Origin: Lantana camara
Lineage: Eukaryota > Streptophyta > Magnoliopsida > Lamiales > Verbenaceae
NCBI GenBank assembly: GCA_037501455.1
Contig: CM074855.1
Span: 57,853,001-57,917,000 of the forward strand
Length of the DNA: 64,000 bases
Direction: 5' to 3'
The notes under the pieces were generated by a model. The model saw nothing but the letters and a program-made list of their open reading frames with translations, searched no databases and had not been told where the DNA came from. This document shows, in pieces, positions 43,261 to 55,137 of the stretch. Made by a program: the position numbers and the translations under genes. Each line of letters starts with the position of its first letter. Within the stretch, counting starts at the first letter, position 1.

Positions 43261-45825
43261 GGGGCCCGTGCAATCATAAATCATATCATGCATCTCGCCA
43301 AAACATTTCAGTTCATAAGAAACATAACATAATTCATAAATCATTTGAAAAGGGTTTACTCGATCAATATTTACTCGGTACGTTCATTTGAAAACCATAT
43401 ATAACTATAATAGGTTTTTGGCCAAATCTTGTCACATACGGTTGTAGGGTTTAATACGTAACTAAAACGAAAACACCCTCACCTGGAATACCACGAGACA
43501 AGAAATATGAGCAATACGGGTGCCTATTCAATTTGGAAGTCTCCGCCCTGGAAACAAACTGTACAAGAGAAGGAACAATGTGTACTCGTGAGAATTGACT
43601 CAATATGAAACCACATAGACGCCCGGCAATGCTAAACACATGATATGAGATTTATAAGAAGTAAAATGATGTTATGAAGTTACATAATCAAGTAATTCGT
43701 TCAAGTACATTCCATACATGAGGGTTTCAAGCCCAATCATTTCATATCTTTCATAATTCATAGCAAATCAAGTCATGAACTTCATATAACATTTATAATT
43801 CAAGTATATCAAGTTTACAATTGTAAAATAGACAAATAAAGACATTCAAATCATTTAAATCTCACGAAATCACATACCAATTCTAACTATATCAATTTCA
43901 TATAATTCACACATGGCATACTCAATTCATATATCACTAAACGGATTCAATTAACAAGGTTACCTAATTAAATCAAACATTATTCATATTGTTTACAAAA
44001 TTACACATACACCCCTTCAAGTTAGACAAATAGCTCAAAGAAATCATATTACAAATTAGGACACATTCATGCGCACAATTAATGTAAACAAGAGAAATAG
44101 AAAGACAAAGCAAATTCGAATTATTTCATATTAATTCATATAGCACATAGTAATTCCATATTCGTACAATTAAGCTATTCTTAAATGCAAAAGTTCCTAA
44201 TTTAATCATAGAAGTCTTATTCAATTCAGATATTGCATACTTGGTTCATATAATGCGCATTTACAAAGAAATCAAATCAATTCACAAGTCATGTAATGGA
44301 TTCAATTAGCAAGATTATTTAATTAAATCAAACAAATTCATATATCACATTTCATACAAATTCACAATATATATATAACCAATTAATTCATATAACATGT
44401 TACGAGTTCCATATAGATTCACAAAGTCATTTATCAATTTCCAACTATATCATTCAACTATACAAAGTTCATACAACTCATATTTTCTAAAATTACACAA
44501 ACATCCCTCCTACAAGTTCTATACAAAATTTAATGGCATGAAACGAAACTAATATCAACAACAACATGAATTCATACATTCATAATTTATTACATGTTTT
44601 CAAATGTCATACAATGCATATTCATTAATTATCAAGCATACAAGAACAAATTATATTTTAAAACAATTAACAATTAATACAATTTCGGCATAACGGGATT
44701 CAAATTGCAAATCAAAGCATCAACATATATCATAGTTCATTTAATACATGCTTTCGTACACATTGGAATTCATATTGATCGACAAATCAAGCAATTAACA
44801 ATTTATTGCAATTAAAACAATTAATTTCAAATAAATATAAATACACAAAATAAATCACAACAAATCAATCGGGCATCCGATTGACGAACGGAAAGTGGCG
44901 TTGGACTCACCACAACGAAAGGAACCTTCTGTCCGAAGGTCACCGGAATGCCGCTACCGGAGCCACCGAAACAGTCACCGGCCGCCACCGGAATACCGTC
45001 TCCGGTGGTCGGAAAAATCCGCGGAAGGACAGAAACGTACGTCTCGGCCTGGTCAACAAAAGCCCTCAATCAATTTCAGAAAATACCAAACACACCGGAC
45101 TTCGTTGACGAAAAACCGAACTTAAATCCTAGTACGAAAACTGAAATTAAATACAAACCGCTAAACGAAAATAAAATCCGGATATACCGTTGGAAAGCTT
45201 GTAACGAGCCCTACGAAACCCATAACTCAATTGCCGGAAAAAGTCACCGGAACAGTAACCGGTTCGGACCCGCCGGTTCACCACCGGTTCACCGCCGGTC
45301 CGCCGCCAACGGCCGGTTCTCGGAACGCCGTCGATTCCATCCACTACGTTTCGTCATTCCAAGCAACTTTCGTGAAGCGACCACCACCAAAACCGGTCGG
45401 GAAAAGGGCCGAAATCGCTGCCGAAGTTTCTGCCATTGTTGCCTCGCCGGAACCACCACTTGCGGTGGTTTTCGTGCTGAACGGAGGCCGGAAATGGAAC
45501 GAGAAGGTCCAAAAACGTAGGGTAGGGTCAAGCTCCGCTCGCGAAACTCGCCGGAACGCCGCCGGCGAAGTGGTGGCGCCACCCGCCACTTTCAGGCCGC
45601 CGATGCGCCGCCGTCGGTCTTCGGTTGGCCACGATATTGGTACGGTTGTGACGGGCTCGTCGAGCTGATAAATTTGCACTATTGATTCGTCGAATTCCGT
45701 CGAGAAACGAGGGAGAACGGCAAGTGTGTGTTTTCACACCTTGAGTGTGTGAATAGTGTCTGCACGCGGGAGGAAGACGACGATGCGGGCTGGAGCTGAT
45801 TGGCACGCAAAATGAGGAAATCCGG

Positions 45826-45834
45826 GTATATATC
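45826..45834 (-). promoter_or_regulatory. TATA-like element of X 3' LTR
   Basis: GTATATATC on the plus strand, in sense GATATATAC, about 300 bp from the LTR start and directly upstream of the GC-rich leader. A duplicate lies at 53060-53068 in the other LTR. Confidence 0.5.
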
Positions 45835-46133
45835 TCGGGTCCTCGTACACAAAAATGGTCGGAAGAACGGGCTAACGAAGTCAGAATTGGGCAAACTTAG
45901 AGTCTACGGGCTCGTTTCGCTGCCCCGGACGCGTTAAAGGGGTCAAAGAAGTCAAAATCTCAACCAAACGAGAAGTGACCGGAAAAACCCCTTAAAAGGA
46001 GAAAATTACAAAAAGGACCCTAAACTCTAAAAGAGTTCAAAAGAGGGCCACATAACGCACCAATCATATAATTAAACACATAAAAATGTTGAAAGGTGAC
46101 GTACCTTATTTATCGGATGAGCGGGGCGTTACA

Positions 46134-46169
46134 ATCTTCCCTCCTTCAAAAGGACCTGTCCTCAGGTCC
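46134..46169 (-). promoter_or_regulatory. Polypurine tract and PPT-proximal hairpin of X
   Basis: In sense, GGACCT-GAGGAC-AGGTCC (46152-46169, perfect stem) is followed by the purine run AAGGAGGGAAGA, then the LTR. The stem differs completely from the GAATCC/GGATTC type of Z, but the loop GAGGAC is the same as in A and Y. Confidence 0.85.
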
Positions 46170-46418
46170 TACTGCTCGACCGAAAAGTACAAACTGAAAT
46201 GTATCGATCTATTTCCCGCAATTACGTAGCATCTTAGCCCTGGTTATGAAGTTTACTCCCCTTATTTGTGTCAACCCCTTCAGAGTCTGGTAGTCACAAA
46301 GATCTGCTCGAACACTTAGCCGTTAATCACTTCAAAACAAGTTCGACTGCTACTAGTCCATTGTCTCGTCACTTGTTAACCGTTGTCTGTCCAGGCGTAA
46401 CGCAAACACGACAAACAA

Positions 46419-46784
46419 GAGAGAATCCCATCTCTCAACACACAAGTGAGGAAACCCCGTCCCTCAGCACACACAAAAGAGAGAACCCCGTCTCTCCGGC
46501 ACAGAATTGAGAGAACCCCGTCTCCCAAACACAGAATTGAGAGAACCCCGTCTCCCAGTCTAAGTCTGTCAGATTCCACATCCATCCAGACATTCTAGTT
46601 TGAGAAAATCCAGCATTTCTCAAGCTCCTAAATCCAAGAGAATCCAACATCCCTTGAATACCTAAGTACAAGAGAATCCAGCATCTCTCGTGCACAGAAA
46701 ACAGAAAGAATCCAGCATCTTTCTATCACATAAACAGGGAGAATCCACATCTTCCTGGCACGTAATCAGAGATAATGAAATCTC
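46419..46784 (-). repeat. Hairpin array in X internal domain, about eleven units
   Basis: Arms (plus strand): GAGAGA/TCTCTC (46419-46436 and 46479-46496), TGAGG/CCTCA (46447-46466), two TTGAGAGA/TCTCCCAA units (46507-46528 and 46547-46568), GTCTG/CAGAC (46564-46591), TTGAGAAA/TTTCTCAA (46600-46623), CAAGAGA/TCCCTTG (46635-46656), GTACAAGAGA/TCTCTCGTGC (46666-46693), AGAAAGA/TCTTTCT (46703-46724), CAGGGAGA/TCTTCCTG (46735-46757), GAGAT/ATCTC (46769-46784). The loops are ACCCCG or ATCCAGCA-like. The arms differ from unit to unit, yet each pairs with its own partner. Confidence 0.85.
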
Positions 46785-48276
46785 CCTTTCACTCAAGCAC
46801 ACAAGCAGAAGCAAGGTTCACAATAATCAACACACATCCCAATGGGCCAGGGTAACACAAAATAACAAAAATATTTAATTAAGTAAACGATGCATGTATG
46901 CTCGTGCCATGGATGCTTAGTGTACCGTTCACCGTAGTAATGGAATTGATGTTGTGACTTTACTCCACGATTTGGATAGTCTGATCTCTAGCTGGCTTGA
47001 TTGCTAACTTGTCTTTCATATCTTTAGTATGTGTTTGACTGAGAAAGTCAGACCCATGGTTGATCCTATTCTCGATTCCATTCGGATCCTTACTCACAGT
47101 TATCTTCTGCAATTAACCGAGCACTAGTTTATTCCGCCTACGATCAGAACATTTATCTTTGTACCAGGTTCATTATATTATCTTTGACCGTACAAGAATC
47201 TTAAATTTTTAACTCCCACTTCATGCATTGTCACCAACTGGTTAAATTCTTTGTTGAAGATTTGGTCATCTGGAACTAGTTGACATCCTTCTTAAAGGTG
47301 ATAAATTTTGACCAATTTTCCTTTCTTGAAATTAATTTAGGAATCCATCAGAAGTTCCTTGATAATATCATCATCCTCGCTGTCTGAATCACGTACTTAT
47401 AAATTTCTAAACGTACCACTCTCTTCGATGCCTTATGAAGATCTTCATCCTGGGTATATTAACTTAACTCCCACTTTGAAGGTTTAAACTGATAAAGCCG
47501 CCTTATTCTTTTCCTGTCACTATCATTAGGTCATTCATGTCCGTCATGGCTTGCATTTTTCTCTGCTACGAGAAGTAACTTTCTCGAGCACAACTGTGAA
47601 TTTAAGTTTTATGTCTAGTCGTGCTCTCCCCCATAAGAAATTTTATCTCAACTTCCTTAGACTTTTTCTACCACTTCTCGGATCAAAACACCTTAATTTC
47701 TTCAACTTAGCTTCCTCGAATTTTTTTTCATTTCCTTTTTAACCAACCAATGCAACCCAAAATTTCTTCTTTTCTTGATTCCAGCAAGAATCAGTCGGAG
47801 TACCACTTGATAGATAAGATGTGGGGAATTCCTATCAAGTAAACACTAAAATGCATGTCGGGTTAGGGTGCTAATGCAGTATCACACTTGTAAACAATTA
47901 AAGATGCAACACATTAGAACAATTATACAAATTAGAGATGCGCATATAAATAGAGAAATTTAAATAATTAAAGCAATGTATGATGCACGTGCTTATGAAT
48001 GCATAGAACCTGTCACCGTAGTTGTAAACTTTAACTTGGCATATTTCTTTGTTTCTCAAATTGCAGGTTTGTCTTGAATTAGTTATTCACCTCTTCTTTA
48101 CCCACGGTCTTCCAAATCTTCAAAGTTTCCGTGTATCAACTTATGGATCTCCCAAGTCCGAGATTGAAATCTCTTGAACCCAAATTCTTCAACACCCATG
48201 AAGTTGGTATCTTGACTTCTCTCGAAGAATCAATCTCCAATTGTTGTCCTAATCCTTACCATAGTTATTCCTTTGA

Positions 48277-48525
48277 TCAAAATTTCTCTGGTTTATTCTT
48301 TATGAGTTCGAATAGTTGTATGAGCTCATCCCCCAATTGTTTATATTTGAGTACATAATTTCCCTTCAATAGCTCTTTGTTCTTTTTCGTTTCCATTTGT
48401 TGCTCCAAATCTCTTAATTCGATCTCACAACTCGACACTTCATCTTGGATTTGAAAGATGCACTCAAATCCGGCCGAAGATAAAATCCTTAGCATTGTCA
48501 TTTTCCATGAACTTATACTTACCAC
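48277..48525 (-). CDS. Short conserved open frame, X internal domain
   Basis: 82 codons, predicted charged and helical, with SSCEIELRDLEQQMET. Element D encodes a similar protein at 55914-56216 (SSCEGELGNMEQQMET). At the nucleotide level the aligned codons include serine TCT against AGT and other silent changes, which hints that the protein sequence once mattered. It lies about 840 bp after the PBS, the place of gag. Function unknown: a diverged gag relic with a coiled coil is one possibility. This copy may be only part of a broken longer frame. Confidence 0.45.
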   Translation of the reverse strand: MVSISSWKMTMLRILSSAGFECIFQIQDEVSSCEIELRDLEQQMETKKNKELLKGNYVLKYKQLGDELIQLFELIKNKPEKF

Positions 48526-49358
48526 TTCGACTGATTTTCTTTAATTCTTCTCACTTCAACTTTCATCTCATCTCAATTCTGAAGTATGTGAATTCCCTCT
48601 TCGTAGTCTCTTCATCCTTTTTCATCGATCTAAATCCCAAGCTATATTATTCTTCATATTTTCTTTCGCCTCTTTCTCAAGTTAGATGATCTTTTTGCTG
48701 CTTCTCAACCACGAACATACTTTACTTTAATTCTCTTGAAGGTCATCGCCTCCATGTTGATAGAAACCTCGAGTCTAAAACATCTTCGAGATTTCTCTTC
48801 TTTGGAATCTGGTTGGCAAATCTTCGTAGTGTAAATAAACATGTTGATCTTGTGAAACCAAATCATTACACACCACAAATCCCGTCTCATTATGGATTCA
48901 CCATCAGTAATAAAGCTTGCAAACTTCTCCTTCGAACTGACCTCTTATTCTGGACTCTGTCACTCGAGCCCTAACCTCATTTTAGAAAAGGTTTGACTCT
49001 TAAATTTCTGTAGAAATCCCCAAGGTATTCCTTACAGCTTTCGAACTAGAGAGATGAGCTTGTGGTAGCCTGTGGTTGTCGTAAAAATTGGCCGTGGTTT
49101 GATATTGTCTTCATATCCTATGAATCACAGCTCATTTTGAAAATAAATGCATGCGATTAGTATATGCTCATGCCACATAATTAACACCAAAAGAATGGAT
49201 TCAATGCAAAATGCAACAAATAACCTAATAAAGTTTGAAAAAAAAATCACAATTCAGTGTTCAAGAATGATGCAATGCACACATTGACAATTAGTTCCTA
49301 TGCCGTACGACCTATACTCGAGACAACACGACCCAGAGCACCGGTTTTGAACCTGGTA

Positions 49359-49370
49359 GCTCTGATACCA
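49359..49370 (-). promoter_or_regulatory. Primer binding site of X
   Basis: In sense TGGTATCAGAGC, 8 nt from the LTR edge at 49379. Confidence 0.93.
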
Positions 49371-49378
49371 CTTAAGGA

Positions 49379-52300
49379 TGTAGCACCCACCACGATAGGC
49401 GCCACAACCCCCGCACTACAAGTCTAGTCCACATAAGAAATGGATAGTTCAAGTATGGACTGGACTCATAGCGAACGGGTGACAAAACAAAAATATCCTG
49501 GCTAGGCGGAATCTAACCCTGAACCAATTAAATCAGAATACCAAAGCATATTGCGAAAGCATCAGAGCCAAACATGAATTTCAATAATGGCTACAAGCCC
49601 AATACATATCATAAACATAAATTAAATCAGACATGCAACCTAACAACGGGTTCAACTAAACACGCAACCTGTCCCGAATCAAATCCAATAATCAAAATTG
49701 GCACCGAGGCCTAAATTCATAACGAGATACAATTAATTTCATAATAATGTGAAATGTGACTCAAGTGAACAAGTGACTCGAACAAACATGATAAGACTCG
49801 ACTCCCGCCTAGCTAAACCTGCAAGAACTGAGAGAGTGAAAAGAGGGATCAGTCTCTAGAAGACTGAGTGAGCTGGGGCTATACATATAATATAGAAACA
49901 TGCGCATGCAAGCCATAAATCCCGAGCAAAGTTTTATTTGAAGTTAGTTCCCTCGAAGGGCTAGAAATTAAGTAAGCAATGCTCGAACTTTACGACTAAT
50001 TCATATTAAATTCATTTAAGTTCATAATTCATACATAAACATCAAGGCTCGGCGAGTGAGCGTGCATTATCTCCAACCAAACTCCGACCGTGTACGACAA
50101 ATATCATCAATATATTAAATAGGTGATCATGCAATATATCATAATACACACAGATCATATATCATATCCTAAATCATATTCGTTTGGGTAATCCGTGTCC
50201 CGGCCTTCCCGCACGGTGCCTATCAATCATAACATATTCATAATCATACTCATAATCATAATCATAAAATGAGTTCCAACCTTCTTCCTCCGGTTGGTGG
50301 ACAGGTTAGCTAGACCTGAACACCGGTCCATACATAGGCACAATGAGGGTACATGAATCCCTCAAAGGCACTCGGCTCCCATTTCCCGCCAAATCTCCTA
50401 GCGAGGTCCGGAGTCGCCGTTAGTTTGGTTGGGACTAGTATATGGGATCCCCGTCAGCCCTTGCTTCCTCGGTTAGCCACATATACTAAGTCCCGGGGCC
50501 CGTGCAATCATAAATCATATCATGCATCTCGCCAAAACATTTCAGTTCATAAGAAACATAACATAATTCATAAATCATTTGAAAAGGGTTTACTCGATCA
50601 ATATTTACTCGGTACGTTCATTTGAAAACCATATATAACTATAATAGGTTTTTGGCCAAATCTTGTCACATACGGTTGTAGGGTTTAATACGTAACTAAA
50701 ACGAAAACACCCTCACCTGGAATACCACGAGACAAGAAATATGAGCAATACGGGTGCCTATTCAATTTGGAAGTCTCCGCCCTGGAAACAAACTGTACAA
50801 GAGAAGGAACAATGTGTACTCGTGAGAATTGACTCAATATGAAACCACATAGACGCCCGGCAATGCTAAACAGATGATATGAGATTTATAAGAAGTAAAA
50901 TGATGTTATGAAGTTACATAATCAAGTAATTCGTTCAAGTACATTCCATACATGAGGGTTTCAAGCCCAATCATTTCATATCTTTCATAATTCATAGCAA
51001 ATCAAGTCATGAACTTCATATAACATTTATAATTCAAGTATATCAAGTTTACAATTGTAAAATAGACAAATAAAGACATTCAAATCATTTAAATCTCACG
51101 AAATCACATACCAATTCTAACTATATCAATTTCATATAATTCACACATGGCATACTCAATTCATATATCACTAAACGGATTCAATTAACAAGGTTACCTA
51201 ATTAAATCAAACATTATTCATATTGTTTACAAAATTACACATACACCCCTTCAAGTTAGACAAATAGCTCAAAGAAATCATATTACAAATTAGGACACAT
51301 TCATGCGCACAATTAATGTAAACAAGAGAAATAGAAAGACAAAGCAAATTCGAATTATTTCATATTAATTCATATAGCACATAGTAATTCCATATTCGTA
51401 CAATTAAGCTATTCTTAAATGCAAAAGTTCCTAATTTAATCATAGAAGTCTTATTCAATTCAGATATTGCATACTTGGTTCATATAATGCGCATTTACAA
51501 AGAAATCAAATCAATTCACAAGTCATGTAATGGATTCAATTAGCAAGATTATTTAATTAAATCAAACAAATTCATATATCACATTTCATACAAATTCACA
51601 ATATATATATAACCAATTAATTCATATAACATGTTACGAGTTCCATATAGATTCACAAAGTCATTTATCAATTTCCAACTATATCATTCAACTATACAAA
51701 GTTCATACAACTCATATTTTCTAAAATTACACAAACATCCCTCCTACAAGTTCTATACAAAATTTAATGGCATGAAACGAAACTAATATCAACAACAACA
51801 TGAATTCATACATTCATAATTTATTACATGTTTTCAAATGTCATACAATGCATATTCATTAATTATCAAGCATACAAGAACAAATTATATTTTAAAACAA
51901 TTAACAATTAATACAATTTCGGCATAACGGGATTCAAATTGCAAATCAAAGCATCAACATATATCATAGTTCATTTAATACATGCTTTCGTACACATTGG
52001 AATTCATATTGATCGACAAATCAAGCAATTAACAATTTATTGCAATTAAAACAATTAATTTCAAATAAATATAAATACACAAAATAAATCACAACAAATC
52101 AATCGGGCATCCGATTGACGAACGGAAAGTGGCGTTGGACTCACCACAACGAAAGGAACCTTCTGTCCGAAGGTCACCGGAATGCCGCTACCGGAGCCGC
52201 CGGAACAGTCACCGGCCGCCACCGGAATACCGTCTCCGGTGGTCGGAAAAATCCGCGAAAGGACAGAAACGTACGTCTCGGCCTGGTCAACAAAAGCCCT

Positions 52301-53367
52301 CAATCAATTTCAGAAAATACCAAACACACCGGACTTCGTTGACGAAAAACCGAACTTAAATCCTAGTACGAAAACTGAAATTAAATACAAACCGCTAAAC
52401 GAAAATAAAATCCGGATATACCGTTGGAAAGCTTGTAACGAGTCCTACGAAACCCATAACTCAATTTCCGGAAAAAGTCGCCGGAACAGTAACCGGTTCG
52501 GACCCGCCGGTTCACCACCGGTTCACCGCCGGTCCGCCGCCAACGGCCGGTTCTCGGAACGCCGTCGATGCCATCCACTACGTTTCGTCATTCCAAGCAA
52601 CTTTCGTGAAGCGACCACCACCAAAACCGGTCGGGAAAAGGGCCGAAATCGCTGCCGAAGTTTCTGCCATTGTTGCCTCGCCGGAACCACCACTTGCGGT
52701 GGTTTTCGTGCTGAACGGAGGCCGGAAATGGAACGAGAAGGTCCAAAAACGTAGGGTAGGGTCAAGCTCCGCTCGCGAAACTCGCCGGAACGCCGCCGGC
52801 GAAGTGGTGGCGCCACCCGCCACTTTCAGGCCGCCGATGCGCCGCCGTCGGTCTTCGGTTGGCCACGATATTGGTACGGTTGTGACGGGCTCGTCGAGCT
52901 GATAAATTTGCACTATTGATTCATCGAATTCCGTCGAGAAACGAGGGAGAACGGCAAGTGTGTGTTTTCACACCTTGAGTGTGTGAATAGTGTCTGCACG
53001 CGGGAGGAAGACGACGATGCGGGCTGGAGCTGATTGGCACGCAAAATGAGGAAATTCGGGTATATATCTCGGGTCCTCGTACACAAAAATGGTCGGAAGA
53101 ACGGGCTAACGAAGTCAGAATTGGGCAAACTTAGAGTCTACGGACTCGTTTCGCTGCCCCGGACGCGTTAAAGGGGTCAAAGAAGTCAAAATCTCAACCA
53201 AACGAGAAGTGACCGGAAAAACCCCTTAAAAGGAGAAAATTACAAAAAGGACCCTAAACTCTAAAAGAGTTCAAAAGAGGGCCACATAACGCACCAATCA
53301 TATAATTAAACACATAAAAATGTTGAAAGGTGACGTACCTTATTTATCGGATGAGCGGGGCGTTACA
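49379..53367 (-). mobile_element. 5' LTR of X (3989 bp)
   Basis: A copy of 42145-46133 shifted by 7234 bp, equal in length, so no net indel. The putative intron is 49819-52144 and the structured core 50385-50494. Differences from the partner cluster in the GC-rich leader (52190-53150). Confidence 0.95.
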
Positions 53368-55118
53368 AACCATGATTCGTGCCACATATCCTTGAAAACA
53401 TCTATGCGTCTAGTTTCACCTCCAACAAGAAAAACTCAATTCCAATTTCTCAAACTCAAGATATACCCATTTTTTCTACAGCTTGCGCATTTCCGAAAAA
53501 TTGTCAACTTTTCCTAACTTTTGCTAAACTTTGCCAAAACTCGTTCTATCGCCTTTGTTTCCCTTCCTCGACCCCTTATGTGACTTATATGCATTATATA
53601 CATGCTAATTGATCCTTATGCATTGTTAACATGTATTATAATATATTATGAATTGAATGATTAAAACATGTATGTGTCTAAATGGCTTTATTGGTGTGTA
53701 TGAACATGAATCACACCAACTCATGACATCTTATGATCTATTGTATATTGAAACATGACATAGCATTTCACGAACACCTAATGTTAATGTCGTGCGTCCT
53801 AATTGCTTTCATATTGAGTCGTTTCTCACGAGTACCCATTATGTCTTTCTTTTGTACAGTTTTCTCCAGGGCGGAGATACCGGGTTCATAGGACACTTTC
53901 GACTCTCCTTTTCTTCTTGGTGTTGTTGGTAAGAGGCGTACAGGTGGGTTTCTCTACTATCTAGTTAAATGACCCTATATCCTCCCAACGTATAAAGTTT
54001 TCGGCCAAAACTTAGTATATGTATATAAAGTCGTTTTAAAGACTAAATGATTTTAAAGTAAAGCCCTTCTTTTATGAACCTACCAAATGTTTTGGCGAGA
54101 AATGAATGAATGAATGCACAGAATGGGGCCCAGGGACTTGGTGTGAGTGGTGACCCGAGGAGGCAAGGGCTGACGGTGAACCCTCACACTAGTCCCACCA
54201 ATGAACGGCGTAACCGGACCTCGTTAGGAGTTAGCGAGGAATGGACGCTGAGTGCCATCTGGGGAGTCATATTCCCCTTTTGGTCAATGAATGGATGGTT
54301 CGGGCCGATCACCCGGCCATCACCCGGAGGAAGAAGGTGTAAATGTTCATGAATGTGCACAAAAGAATGTAATGCATGAACGAAAGAATGAATGAATGAA
54401 TGTTTAATGAACTACACGAGGTGTTGGTTGGAGATAATGCACGCCCACTCGCCTGGCCACAAAAGACCTAAAGAATGAAAATGAACGTTATAATCCCTTT
54501 TGATGACTTCTTTATTTTACCCACTTGGGAAATGCTCAAAAAACCTCATTTGGGATTATAACTTACATGTGAATGTTAACTATTGTTGTATATGCTATTT
54601 ATGCCTCATTTTATACCCACCAGTCTCGTATAGACTGAACCCGGATTATTTTCAGTATTCTTACAGGTTTGGAGTGCTAGGCGGGAAGTCTTGTTTGTTC
54701 GGTCGTTTAAATAGGTTAGAGTCGGTCCATGTGCATAACAAATCATGATTTGTTTAAGCTATGGAGAATGTATGATTGTATTGATCATTACTATTATCGT
54801 GAAATCAGGATAAGCTGACCTGAATAGAAAGAATCTGGATTTGAAGTTTTATGATTTTATTGATTTTCGGGATTAGGTACCTATACTAGTTGAACCCGTT
54901 ACTCTTGGCTTATCTTGTTATATATGTATGTACATTGCTTCCACATTGGTATTCTTTTTGTTTTACTGTATCTTTGGTTGCGAAAGTGAATTCCCGCCTA
55001 GCTTAGCGAGTGTGTATGTCCCCGTTCGCCGTGATCTAGCTCGGGTATGGATTGTCCATTTCATATTCGGGTCGGGTCTCGGTGCGGGGGATGTGGTATC
55101 TTGCGCTCGGGTGCTACA
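53368..55118 (+). mobile_element. 5' LTR of D, piece right of X
   Basis: It resumes with AACCA and ends GGGTGCTACA at 55118. With the left piece and one duplication the LTR is about 3213 bp, close to LTR A' (3221 bp), which it resembles. It has CAGTCT-CGTAT-AGACTG (54621-54637), an acceptor-like TTCTTACAG ending at 54666, GCTAGGCGGGAA (54676-54687) with perfect 12-bp partner TTCCCGCCTAGC (54991-55002), and one TAGTTGAACCCGT repeat (about 54866-54903). Confidence 0.9.
54128..54239 (+). other. Conserved structured core, LTR D
   Basis: GGGACTTGGTGTGAG (54133-54147) pairs with CTCACACTAGTCCC (54183-54196), five plus seven pairs with a small internal loop, around GACCCGAGGAGGCAAGGGCTGACGG. GGGCTGACGG is at 54167-54176. 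CCTCGTTA-GGAGT-TAGCGAGG (54219-54239) forms eight pairs including one wobble. Confidence 0.68.
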
Positions 55119-55126
55119 TCCTTAAG

Positions 55127-55137
55127 TGGTATCAGAG
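55127..55137 (+). promoter_or_regulatory. Primer binding site of D
   Basis: TGGTATCAGAG followed by TCC instead of CC, 8 nt after the LTR end; an initiator-Met tRNA match over 11 nt. Confidence 0.88.

Larger units (their letters stand above)
42145..46133 (-). mobile_element. 3' LTR of X (3989 bp)
   Basis: In sense: TGTAACGCCCCGC start, TATA-like site (45826-45834), GC-rich leader (about 45670-44920), donor TTGTG|GTGAGT with putative intron 42585-44910, very AT-rich AATTCATAT-rich stretch (43660-44820), core GGGACTTAGTATATG / CATATACTAGTCCC (43197-43260) around CCGTCAGCCC (43217-43226), CAGTCT-CTAGA-AGACTG (42616-42632), and GCTAGGCGG pair (42267-42275 and 42571-42579). The open frames in the GC-rich leader overlap on both strands and are not convincing genes. 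Confidence 0.93.
46170..49358 (-). mobile_element. Internal domain of X
   Basis: No gag-pol. It has a hairpin array near the PPT (46419-46784), then about 1.5 kb with scattered stops (46880-48250) showing the GTTCACCG landmark (near 46928), and a short open frame shared with D (48277-48525) close to the PBS side. The 48700-48890 stretch continues similarity to D 55400-55600 (MEAMTFKRIKV against MEVEILRFYSR). Confidence 0.75.
42145..53367 (-). mobile_element. Element X, young non-autonomous gypsy-type (LARD-like) element
   Basis: 11,223 bp: two LTRs of exactly 3989 bp (42145-46133 and 49379-53367), internal domain 46134-49378, perfect target duplication AACCA (42140-42144 and 53368-53372). 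By eye I count about 14 differences between the LTRs, nearly all transitions and mostly in the GC-rich leader, so insertion was recent. The internal 3.2 kb has PBS and PPT but no gag-pol; it needs proteins in trans. It is the youngest and most intact element in the window. Confidence 0.95.

Noticed and set aside
45344..45679. Overlapping 90-190-codon frames on both strands in the GC-rich X leader (also 52578-52913)
   Set aside because: High GC suppresses stops in all frames. Identity between the two copies only reflects LTR duplication. The region is better explained as 5' leader/exon 1.
42145..53367. The 7.2-kb spaced duplication as an assembly artefact or segmental duplication
   Set aside because: Copies have TG/CA ends, lie next to PPT and PBS respectively, and are bounded by a 5-bp target duplication, all as expected of LTRs.
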